NCBI GenBank assembly: GCA_027493935.1
Contig: JAOSJV010000001.1
Location: 2,503,157 to 2,567,156 of the forward strand
From: Burkholderiales bacterium
GTDB lineage: Bacteria; Pseudomonadota; Gammaproteobacteria; Burkholderiales; SG8-39
Length of the DNA stretch: 64,000 bases
Direction of reading: 5' to 3'
Shown: one piece after another, positions 55,191 through 64,000 of the stretch
Numbering within the stretch: position 1 is the stretch's first letter
Layout: every line of letters starts with the position of its first letter
The notes under the pieces: model-generated
Databases searched by the model: none
What the model saw: only the letters and a program-made list of their open reading frames with translations
Told to the model about the DNA's origin: nothing
Position numbers and translations under genes: made by a program

Positions 55191-56579
55191 CTAGAAACTG
55201 CTGGCCGCCGCGTAGTTCTCGAAGCGCGTGTACTGGCCGAGGAAGGTCAGGCTCACGGTGCCAATCGGCCCGTTCCGCTGCTTGCCGATGATGATCTCGG
55301 CCCTGCCCTTGTCGGGCGAGTCCGGGTTGTAGACCTCGTCGCGATAGATGAACAGGATCAGGTCGGCGTCCTGCTCGATCGCGCCCGACTCGCGCAGGTC
55401 CGACATCACCGGCCGCTTGTTCGGCCGCTGCTCCAGACTGCGGTTGAGCTGCGAGAGCGCGACGACCGGCACCCGCAGCTCCTTCGCGAGCGCCTTGAGC
55501 GAGCGCGAGATCTCCGAGATCTCGGTGGCGCGATTCTCGCCCTGCGTCGACGCCGACATGAGCTGAAGGTAGTCGACAATGATCAGGCCGAGCTTGCCGT
55601 ACTGGCGGTGCAGCCGCCGCGCGCGGGCGCGCAGCTCGAGCGCGTTCAGCGCCGCGCTCTCGTCGATGTGGATCGGCGCGTCGTGCAGCCGGCCGACCGC
55701 GTTGGTGAGCTTGTTCCAGTCCTCGTCGGTGAGGCGCCCGGTGCGCAGCTTGTGCTGGTCGAGCCGACCGATCGAGCCGAGCATGCGGGTGGCGAGCTGG
55801 GTGCCGGCCATCTCCATGCTGAACACCGCCACCGGCAGCCGGTTCTCCACCGCGACGTGCTCGCCGACGTTCAGCGCGAAGGCGGTCTTGCCCATGCTCG
55901 GCCGGCCGGCGACCACTACGAGGTCGCCTTCCTGCAGGCCGGAGGTCATCTGGTCGAGGTCGTGGAAACCGGTCGGGATGCCGGTGATGTCAGACGGGTT
56001 GTCGCGGTGGTAGAGCAGGTCGACCCGCTCCATCACCTGCGACAGGAGCTGGTGGATGTCCTTGAAGCCCTCGCGGCCGCGGTTGCCCGCCTCCGCGATC
56101 TCGAACACCTTCGATTCGGCCTCGTCGAGGAGCTGGCCGACCTCCTTTCCGGCGGGATTCAGCGCGCTGTCGGCGATCTCGCCGCCCACCGTCACGAGCT
56201 TGCGCATCACCGCGCGTTCGCGCACGATCTCCGCGTAGCGGCGGATGTTGTGCGCCGACGGGGTGTTCTGTGCGAGCTGCCCCAGGTAGGTGATGCCGCC
56301 GGTCTTGTCCTTGTCCTCGCTCGACTCGATCGCCTCGGCCACGGTCACGACGTCGGCGGGCTTCGCACGCTCGATCAGCCGCGCGATCTGGCGGAAGATC
56401 CGGCGGTGGTCGTCGCGGTAGAAGTCATCGACGGCGAGCACGTCCCCGACACGGTCCCACGCGGTATTGTCGAGAAGGAGGCCGCCGAGGACCGACTGCT
56501 CCGCCTCGATCGAGTGCGGCGGAACGCGCAGGGCGACGAGCGGAGCTTCGCTCGCCGTCGGGACGGAGGCCTGGGGCAT
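55191..56579 (-). CDS. dnaB: Replicative DNA helicase DnaB
   Basis: DnaB is the hexameric 5'-3' helicase of the replication fork. It has 462 residues. The N-terminal domain begins VPPHSIEAEQSVLGGLLLD; the RecA-like domain has Walker A VVAGRPSMGKTAFALN near residue 212 and motif LIIVDYLQLMS, with VVALSQLNRSLEQRP after it. It lies in the rpsF-priB-rpsR-rplI-dnaB order typical of beta- and gammaproteobacteria. Intact. Confidence 0.96.
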   Translation of the reverse strand: MPQASVPTASEAPLVALRVPPHSIEAEQSVLGGLLLDNTAWDRVGDVLAVDDFYRDDHRRIFRQIARLIERAKPADVVTVAEAIESSEDKDKTGGITYLGQLAQNTPSAHNIRRYAEIVRERAVMRKLVTVGGEIADSALNPAGKEVGQLLDEAESKVFEIAEAGNRGREGFKDIHQLLSQVMERVDLLYHRDNPSDITGIPTGFHDLDQMTSGLQEGDLVVVAGRPSMGKTAFALNVGEHVAVENRLPVAVFSMEMAGTQLATRMLGSIGRLDQHKLRTGRLTDEDWNKLTNAVGRLHDAPIHIDESAALNALELRARARRLHRQYGKLGLIIVDYLQLMSASTQGENRATEISEISRSLKALAKELRVPVVALSQLNRSLEQRPNKRPVMSDLRESGAIEQDADLILFIYRDEVYNPDSPDKGRAEIIIGKQRNGPIGTVSLTFLGQYTRFENYAAASSF

Positions 56580-56719
56580 CGCGGAGTGCGGGAAGGTTGC
56601 CGCCGGATTCTACACCCGCCCCCGCGGCGGGCAGTCGCGGATGAGCGGGTGTGCACCGCGCCGCAGCCGTCGCGGCGGTCCGGGCGGGCCTCGCGAGGCG
56701 AGGTCGCGCGCGGTGATCC

Positions 56720-57184
56720 CTACTGCGCCCCGCCCTCGCCCTCGCCGAGCACCGACACTTTCACATGGACGACCACATCACCGTGCAGCGCGATCGCGAC
56801 GTCGTGATCGCCGATGACCTTCAGCGGCCCCTGCGGCAGCCGGACCGCGGAACGCTCCAGCGCGTGGCCCATCGCGGTCAGCGCATCGGCGATATCGTAG
56901 GTCGTCACCGAGCCGAACAGGCGGCCGTCGACGCCCGCGCGGCGCATGAGCTGGATCGTGAGCCCGTCGACCTCGGCCCCGCGCGCCTGCGCCGCGGCAA
57001 GCGCCTCGGCCTGCGCCTTCTCGAGCTCGCCGCGGCGCAGCTCGAAGGCGGCCAGGTTCTCGGGCGTGGCGCGCTGGGCCTTGCCCTTGGGGATCAGGAA
57101 GTTGCGCGCGAAGCCGTCCTTCACCCTGACGACGTCGCCGAGACCGCCGAGGTTGGTGATCTTCTCGAGGAGAATGACTTGCAT
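56720..57184 (-). CDS. rplI: 50S ribosomal protein L9
   Basis: L9 binds 23S rRNA near the L1 stalk. It has 154 residues: the N-terminal domain [19 protein letters not shown], the RNA-binding [15 protein letters not shown], a long connecting helix, and the C-terminal domain ending near EGGAQ. It lies 13 bp after rpsR. Intact, usual size. Confidence 0.96.
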   Translation of the reverse strand: MQVILLEKITNLGGLGDVVRVKDGFARNFLIPKGKAQRATPENLAAFELRRGELEKAQAEALAAAQARGAEVDGLTIQLMRRAGVDGRLFGSVTTYDIADALTAMGHALERSAVRLPQGPLKVIGDHDVAIALHGDVVVHVKVSVLGEGEGGAQ

Positions 57185-57197
57185 GGCCGACGGCTCC

Positions 57198-57503
57198 TCA
57201 GTGCACGTCCGTGTACGGGAGCAGCGCGAGGAATCGCGCGCGCTTCACCGCCTCGGCGAGCATGCGCTGGTAACCGGCCTTCGTGCCGGTGATGCGCGCC
57301 GGGATGATCTTGCCGTTCTCGCCGATGTAGTCCTTCAGTAGATCGACGTCCTTGTAGTCGATCCACTCCATCTTCTCCGCGGTGAAGCGGCAGAACTTGC
57401 GGCGGCGGAAGAGCGCGCGGCCGCTGCGCTCGCGCCCCTTGCCCTTGCCCTTGCCCTTCGCACCCTTGCCGCCGGCGCTGCGCGGCCTGCCGAACGTTGC
57501 CAT
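57198..57503 (-). CDS. rpsR: 30S ribosomal protein S18
   Basis: S18 pairs with S6 on the platform of the 30S subunit. It has 101 residues, longer than the usual 75-80, because of an N-terminal tail rich in Gly, Lys and Arg ([18 protein letters not shown]). The core [20 protein letters not shown] and [15 protein letters not shown] is standard. Such N-terminal tails occur in some betaproteobacteria. Between priB and rplI. Confidence 0.95.
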   Translation of the reverse strand: MATFGRPRSAGGKGAKGKGKGKGRERSGRALFRRRKFCRFTAEKMEWIDYKDVDLLKDYIGENGKIIPARITGTKAGYQRMLAEAVKRARFLALLPYTDVH

Positions 57504-57515
57504 CGACGCCTTCTC

Positions 57516-57886
57516 CTATCCTGCTGGATTCGTTGTTTCCTCGAACTCGATCCACGTCACGTGCAGCACGAGCTGCCGCGCCGACCGGACCCCGGTGTTC
57601 GCCGACCTATCCGCCGCCGCGCGCCCTTCCCGGCGAGAAAGCCCCGCAGCCGCACGTCGCTGCCGAGCGGCGCCGCGGCCACCAGCCGCGCCGCGTCCTC
57701 GGCCGCCACGCAGGCGATGTCCGCGTGAACCCGGCGCTCGGCACCCGCCTCGATCTGCGTCGATTCGTGCACGACGCGGAAGTTGACCAGTGCGATGCCG
57801 GCCGGCGTGTGGCGCAGCGCGTCGCGCTCGGCAAGCCCGCCCGAGATCACGACCTCGTTCGCGCAGTTGACGTTCGCGCGGTTCAA
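57516..57886 (-). CDS. priB: Primosomal replication protein PriB (frame broken)
   Basis: PriB is an OB-fold single-strand-binding protein used in replication restart. It has about 123 residues. The core has RDALRHTPAGIALVNFRVVHESTQ, the family hallmark, and the C-terminal LVLHVTWIEFEETTNPA. Codons 1-98 and the last 30 are in different frames; one added base near 57615 joins them. The TTG at 57886 is the likely start, 25 bp after rpsF. Position in the ribosomal protein cluster is typical. Confidence 0.85.
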
Positions 57887-57910
57887 GCGGGCCGGGCGCC
57901 ACGGCGCCGG

Positions 57911-58363
57911 TCAGGACGGCTGCGTCTCGGAACGGCGCGCGCCGCCGCCGCCTTCCCCACGGCCTTCACGACCCTCACGACCCTCGCGCTCCCCGCGCCC
58001 GCCGCCCTCGCCGCGGCCCTCCTGCTGCAGCACCGACTTCGCCTTGTCCTCCTTCATCATCGGCGACGACGCGGTGACCGGACCCTTCATCTTCACCACC
58101 AGGTGGCGTAGCACCGCGTCGTTAAATCGGAACGAGTGATCGAGCTCGTTCAGAGTCTCCTGGTCGCACTCGATGTTCATGAGCACGTAGTGCGCCTTGT
58201 GCACCTTCTCGATCGGGTAGGCGAGCTGGCGACGACCCCAGTCCTCGAGGCGGTGCACGGCGCCCTGGCGCGCGGCGATCATGCCGCGGTAGCGCTCGAT
58301 CATCGCCGGGACCTGCTCGCTCTGGTCCGGATGGACGACGAAAACAATCTCGTAATGCCGCAT
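57911..58363 (-). CDS. rpsF: 30S ribosomal protein S6 with charged C-terminal tail
   Basis: S6 is the platform protein that binds S18 and 16S rRNA. It has 150 residues. The fold is read from [38 protein letters not shown] and [15 protein letters not shown]. The start at 58363 is set by AAGGAG. After residue 110 comes a low-complexity tail of Glu, Gly and Arg ([13 protein letters not shown] and on) of about 35 residues. In E. coli S6 receives added glutamates at its end, which makes the tail notable. Frame is intact. Confidence 0.95.
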   Translation of the reverse strand: MRHYEIVFVVHPDQSEQVPAMIERYRGMIAARQGAVHRLEDWGRRQLAYPIEKVHKAHYVLMNIECDQETLNELDHSFRFNDAVLRHLVVKMKGPVTASSPMMKEDKAKSVLQQEGRGEGGGRGEREGREGREGRGEGGGGARRSETQPS

Positions 58364-58540
58364 GCGTTCTCCTTGCGGGTTGAAGCCTCCCGGCATGCGC
58401 AACCGGTGAGGCAAGGAAGCGCCGGCACGCGACCCGCCGGCGGGCGATCCGTCCGCTACCCAGGGTCCGGTGCGGAAGGCGCTGCATTCTATCCGAGATC
58501 CGGTCTATCCGGCAAGCGAATCAAGGCCTTGCCGTGCGGT

Positions 58541-59281
58541 CTAGCGGGCCGGTCGGTGGCGCCGGGATTCGAACAGGCAAAGTCCGGCCGCGACCGCGAC
58601 GTTCAGGCTCTCGACTGTCCCGTACATCGGGATTCGCACCCGCCGATCGCACCGTTCGCGCGTGAGGCGACGCATGCCGTGCCCTTCTGCGCCGAGCACC
58701 CACGCGAGCGCCTCCGGCAGCTCGGCGGTGAAGAGGTCCTCGGTCGCCTCGGCATCCGCGCCGATCACCCACACGTCGCGCGCCTTGAGATCGTCCAGCG
58801 CGCGTGCGAGATTGGTGACCGTCAGGTACGGCACGCTCTCGGCGGCGCCGCTCGCCACTTTCGCGGCAGTGCCGCCGAGCCCCGCTGCGCGATCCTTCGG
58901 CGCGATCACCGCGTGCGCGCCGGCCGCGTCGGCCACGCGCAGGCAGGCGCCGAGATTGTGCGGGTCGGTCACACCGTCGAGCACGAGCAGGAGCGGCGGC
59001 TCGCGCAGCGCGTCGAGCAGCTCCTCGATCGTGCGCGCCCGCGCGATCGCGGTCACGCGCGCGACGACGCCCTGATGGCGCGTGCCGTGCAGCATGCCAT
59101 CCAGCCGCTCGCGCCCGACGGCACGCACCCGCACGCCGTGCGCTTCGGCCAGGCGCCGCAGCGCGACCGCGCGCGCATCCTCGCGCGCCGCGTCCACGAT
59201 CACTTCGAGCACCGAGTCGGGGTACGCACGCAGCCGGCTCGTCACCGCGTGGAAGCCGTAGATGAGCCCGCTCGCCGCCAT
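58541..59281 (-). CDS. rlmB: 23S rRNA (guanosine-2'-O-)-methyltransferase RlmB
   Basis: RlmB is a SPOUT methyltransferase for Gm2251 in the peptidyl-transferase loop. It has 246 residues. It has an N-terminal substrate-binding domain, then the knot with LDGVTDPHNLGACLRVADAA, LGAEGHGMRRLTRERCD and PMYGTVESLNVAVAAGLCLFE. The ATG at 59281 shares its first base with the rnr stop (TGATG), so translation is coupled. Common partner of rnr. Confidence 0.95.
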   Translation of the reverse strand: MAASGLIYGFHAVTSRLRAYPDSVLEVIVDAAREDARAVALRRLAEAHGVRVRAVGRERLDGMLHGTRHQGVVARVTAIARARTIEELLDALREPPLLLVLDGVTDPHNLGACLRVADAAGAHAVIAPKDRAAGLGGTAAKVASGAAESVPYLTVTNLARALDDLKARDVWVIGADAEATEDLFTAELPEALAWVLGAEGHGMRRLTRERCDRRVRIPMYGTVESLNVAVAAGLCLFESRRHRPAR

Positions 59282-61470
59282 CAAGCCGCGGCCGGCACGA
59301 AATCGAGGTGACCCGCCGCGAGATCCACTCGCACCAGCCGCACGCGCACGCGGTCGCCGAGCCGGAACACCTTCCCGGTGCGACCGCCGCGCAACAGGTG
59401 CCGCACGGGTTCGTGCTCGAAGTAGTCGTTGCCGAGCTCCGAGATGTGCACCATTCCCTCGATGTAGATGCCGTCCAGCGCGACGAAGATGCCGAAGCTT
59501 GCGACCCCGCTCACCGAGCCGTCGAACTCCTCGCCGACCTTGTCCTTCATGAAGTAGCACTTGAGCCAGGTGACGACATCGCGCGTCGCCTCGTCGGCGC
59601 GCCGCTCGGTCATCGAGCAGTGCTTGCCGAGCTCGGCCCAGCCGCCCGGATCGTAGCGCTCGCCGGCGAGCGCCGCCTTGATCGCGCGATGGATCAGGAG
59701 GTCCGGGTAGCGGCGGATCGGCGAGGTGAAGTGCGTGTAGTGCTCGTAGGCGAGGCCGAAGTGTCCCACGTTCTCCGGGCTGTATACCGCCTGCTGCAGC
59801 GAACGCAGCAGCACCGTCTGCAGCAGCTGTACGTCGGGGCGCGGCTTGATCCGCTCGAGCAGCTTCGCATAGTCCTTCGCGTGCGGCTCCTCGCCGCCGC
59901 CGAGATGCAGCCCGAACCCCTTGAGGAACTCGTGCAGCGCGGCGAGCTTCTCGGGCGTCGGCCCCTCGTGGATGCGGTACAGCGCCGGGTGCCGGCGCCG
60001 CTGCAGGAAGTCCGATGCGCACACGTTCGCCGCCAGCATGCACTCCTCGATCAGCCGGTGCGCGTCGTTGCGGTACACCGGAACGATGCGCTCGATCTTG
60101 CCGCGTGCGTCGAACTTGAGCTCGGTCTCGACGGTCTCGAAGTCGATCGCGCCGCGCCGCTCGCGCGCCTTGAGCAGGACGCGGAACACCTCGTCGAGCG
60201 CCTGCAGGCGCCCGACGAGGCGCCCGGTATCGGCGTCGTGGCGCCGTGGCTCGTCGTACAGCGCGGCCGCCACGCGCGTGTAGGTGAGCCGCGCGTGCGA
60301 GCGGATCGCGGCCGGATAGAATGCGTACTCCGTGATCTCGCCGCGCGGCGTGACTGCCATGTCGCACACCATCGCCAGCCGGTCGATCGCCGGATTGAGC
60401 GAGCACAGGCCGTTCGAGAGCTTCTCCGGCAGCATGGGGATCACGCGCCGCGGGAAATACACCGAGTTGCCGCGGCTGCGCGCATCGGCGTCGAGCGCGT
60501 CGCCGTGGCGCACGTAGTGGCTCACGTCCGCGATCGCGACGACCAGCCTGAACCCGCGGCCGGCACGTTCGCAGTACACCGCGTCGTCGAAGTCCTTCGC
60601 GGTCTCGCCGTCGATGGTGACCAGCGCGAGCTCGCGCAGGTCGCGGCGCCCGGCGATGTCGGCCTTGCGCAGCTCTTCGGGCAGCCGCGCCGCAAGCCGC
60701 GCCGCCGCGCGCGAGAAATCGAACGGCAGCGCGTGCTTGCGCAGCGCGATCTCGATCTCCATGCCCGGGTCGTCGTAGTCGCCGAGCACCTCGACGACGC
60801 GCCCGATCGCCTGCACGCCCGGCGCCGGGTAGGTTGTGAGCTCGACGGTCACCACCTGTCCGGGCTTCGCCTCGCCCGTCGCGCCGGGCTCCACCAGGAT
60901 GTCGTGCTGGATGCGCCGATCGGCGGCGGCGGCGATCCAGATGCCGCGGCTGCGATGGAGGCGGGCCACGACGCGGCGCTGCGCGCGCTCGGTCACCTCG
61001 ACGATCGACGCCTCGCGCCGCCCGCGCCGATCGAGCCCGCCGGGGCGCGCGACGACCCGGTCGCCGTGCATCGCCTGCCGCATCTCGCTCGGCCCGAGAT
61101 ACAGCGACGCACCGCCGCCGTCGGGGACGAGGAAGCCGTAGCCGTCCGGATGCGCCTCGACGCGGCCGGCGACGAGATGCAGCCGTTCGGCCACCAGCAG
61201 CGCGTCCTTGCGGTTGCGCAGCAGCTGGCCGTCGCGCTCCATCGCGGCGAGCCGCCGGCCTAACGCGTCGCGCTCGCTGCGCGTGACTCCGAGGGCGCGC
61301 GCGAGCGCCGCGTCGTCGAGCGGCACCGCCTCTTCGGCGAGCGTCTGCAGGATGAGCTCGCGGCTCGGCAACGGATGCTCGTAGCGGGCCGCCTCGCGCG
61401 CGTAGTGCGGATCGTCGCGCCGGCGGGCGCGGCCGCGGCGATCAGTGGTGATGCGGCGGCGGGTCTTCAT
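59281..61470 (-). CDS. rnr: Ribonuclease R
   Basis: RNase R is a 3'-5' exonuclease that degrades structured RNA and acts in mRNA and rRNA quality control. It has 729 residues. In order are an N-terminal helix-turn-helix (DDAALARALGVTRSERDAL), two cold-shock domains, the RNB catalytic domain (IDGETAKDFDDAVYCERAG near residue 272, with the metal Asp cluster) and an S1 domain (SVSGVASFGIFVALDGIYIE). It ends early after S1, without the usual Lys-rich tail. Upstream is tRNA-Leu on the opposite strand. Confidence 0.95.
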   Translation of the reverse strand: MKTRRRITTDRRGRARRRDDPHYAREAARYEHPLPSRELILQTLAEEAVPLDDAALARALGVTRSERDALGRRLAAMERDGQLLRNRKDALLVAERLHLVAGRVEAHPDGYGFLVPDGGGASLYLGPSEMRQAMHGDRVVARPGGLDRRGRREASIVEVTERAQRRVVARLHRSRGIWIAAAADRRIQHDILVEPGATGEAKPGQVVTVELTTYPAPGVQAIGRVVEVLGDYDDPGMEIEIALRKHALPFDFSRAAARLAARLPEELRKADIAGRRDLRELALVTIDGETAKDFDDAVYCERAGRGFRLVVAIADVSHYVRHGDALDADARSRGNSVYFPRRVIPMLPEKLSNGLCSLNPAIDRLAMVCDMAVTPRGEITEYAFYPAAIRSHARLTYTRVAAALYDEPRRHDADTGRLVGRLQALDEVFRVLLKARERRGAIDFETVETELKFDARGKIERIVPVYRNDAHRLIEECMLAANVCASDFLQRRRHPALYRIHEGPTPEKLAALHEFLKGFGLHLGGGEEPHAKDYAKLLERIKPRPDVQLLQTVLLRSLQQAVYSPENVGHFGLAYEHYTHFTSPIRRYPDLLIHRAIKAALAGERYDPGGWAELGKHCSMTERRADEATRDVVTWLKCYFMKDKVGEEFDGSVSGVASFGIFVALDGIYIEGMVHISELGNDYFEHEPVRHLLRGGRTGKVFRLGDRVRVRLVRVDLAAGHLDFVPAAA

Positions 61471-61509
61471 TGAACAAAACCCCGGCTTCGCCTAAAATGC
61501 GCGCCTCGT

Positions 61510-61596
61510 GCCGAGATGGCGGAATTGGTAGACGCACTAGGTTCAGGTCCTAGCGCCCGCAAGGGTGTGGAGGTTCGAGTCCTCTTCTCGGCACCA
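61510..61596 (+). tRNA. tRNA-Leu(CAG)
   Basis: A complete 87-base class II tRNA can be folded. The acceptor is GCCGAGA with TCTCGGC and discriminator A; CCA is encoded (61594-61596). The anticodon stem CTAGG/CCTAG holds loop TTCAGGT, so the anticodon is CAG. A long variable arm (CGCCCGCAAGGGTG) and the T loop GTTCGAGTC are normal. The tRNA is divergent from rnr. Confidence 0.95.
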
Positions 61597-61689
61597 GGGA
61601 TTCGCGATTGTAGCGTTGCAGGCCGGAGTCTTCGGCCATCCGGGGAGAGCGGATCGCGCAAGCCCCGGTCGTACGAACAAGGGACCCGA

Positions 61690-61711
61690 GGGAAGGGGTG
61701 CGACCCTTCCC
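61690..61711. terminator. Inverted repeat, possible terminator
   Basis: GGGAAGGG and CCCTTCCC form a perfect 8-bp stem with a 6-base loop, 94 bp after tRNA-Leu and 45 bp after the end of the convergent phosphoribosyltransferase gene. There is no T-tract on either side, so strength is uncertain. Confidence 0.4.
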
Positions 61712-61755
61712 ACCCGGCCCTCGTAGATCGCCTCCCGCGCATAGGGGGCGGCGCG

Positions 61756-64000
<2,245 letters not shown>

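Overview
The window is GC-rich chromosomal DNA from a betaproteobacterium (Burkholderiales/Nitrosomonadales type). The evidence is gene content and order: hisZ-purA-phosphoribosyltransferase-tRNA-Leu-rnr-rlmB, rpsF-priB-rpsR-rplI-dnaB, alaC-hom-thrC, and ispD-ispF beside mfd. No species call is possible from sequence alone.

Layout. 1-2.7 kb is a mobile corner: an IS91-family transposase (cut by the window edge) with its companion tyrosine recombinase, back to back with an integron integrase. 2.8-6.4 kb holds an MFS exporter, a YbaK deacylase, a CopD-like membrane protein and an AEC permease. 6.4-10.7 kb has a palindrome-rich spacer, a DUF1800/DUF1501 pair and two small secreted proteins that share a motif. 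An OmpR/EnvZ-type pair diverges from them. 13-16 kb is a three-gene LPS-type glycosyltransferase run. 16.2-26.5 kb is housekeeping: thpR, ispF, ispD, mfd, aroG, serB, cysE, trmJ, suhB. 26.7-35.1 kb runs from frmA to mutS and looks like a scarred accessory segment. It contains an IS91 remnant, a giant MalT/SARP-type regulator, a lipoprotein, an ABC-ATPase fragment, a Tat-leader O-methyltransferase, a degenerate MoxR-like ATPase, a P4-integrase fragment and two copies of a 73-bp repeat. 35.3-43 kb is mutS, a phosphoesterase and the threonine/alanine block. 43-50 kb is a lipid A aminoarabinose (Arn) gene set with split ArnA and no ArnT in view. 50-54.7 kb has bcp, phoH and a YVTN protein-deacetylase-desaturase operon. 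A promoter-to-terminator unit at 54.93-55.11 kb looks like an unidentified small RNA. 55.2-64 kb is the ribosomal/replication and RNA-processing block ending in hisZ.

Data quality shapes the reading. About twenty genes, including mutS, priB, phoH, hisZ and bcp, are broken by one- or two-base shifts, many in G/C runs, and one carries an in-frame TAG. Such damage in housekeeping genes points to a draft or error-prone assembly rather than gene decay. I therefore give full spans for broken genes and state where the frame changes.

No CRISPR array, rRNA or phage module was seen. The strongest leads for new biology are the small RNA candidate, the dispersed 73-bp repeat tied to truncated mobile genes, the split Arn cluster, and the YVTN/deacetylase/desaturase operon.
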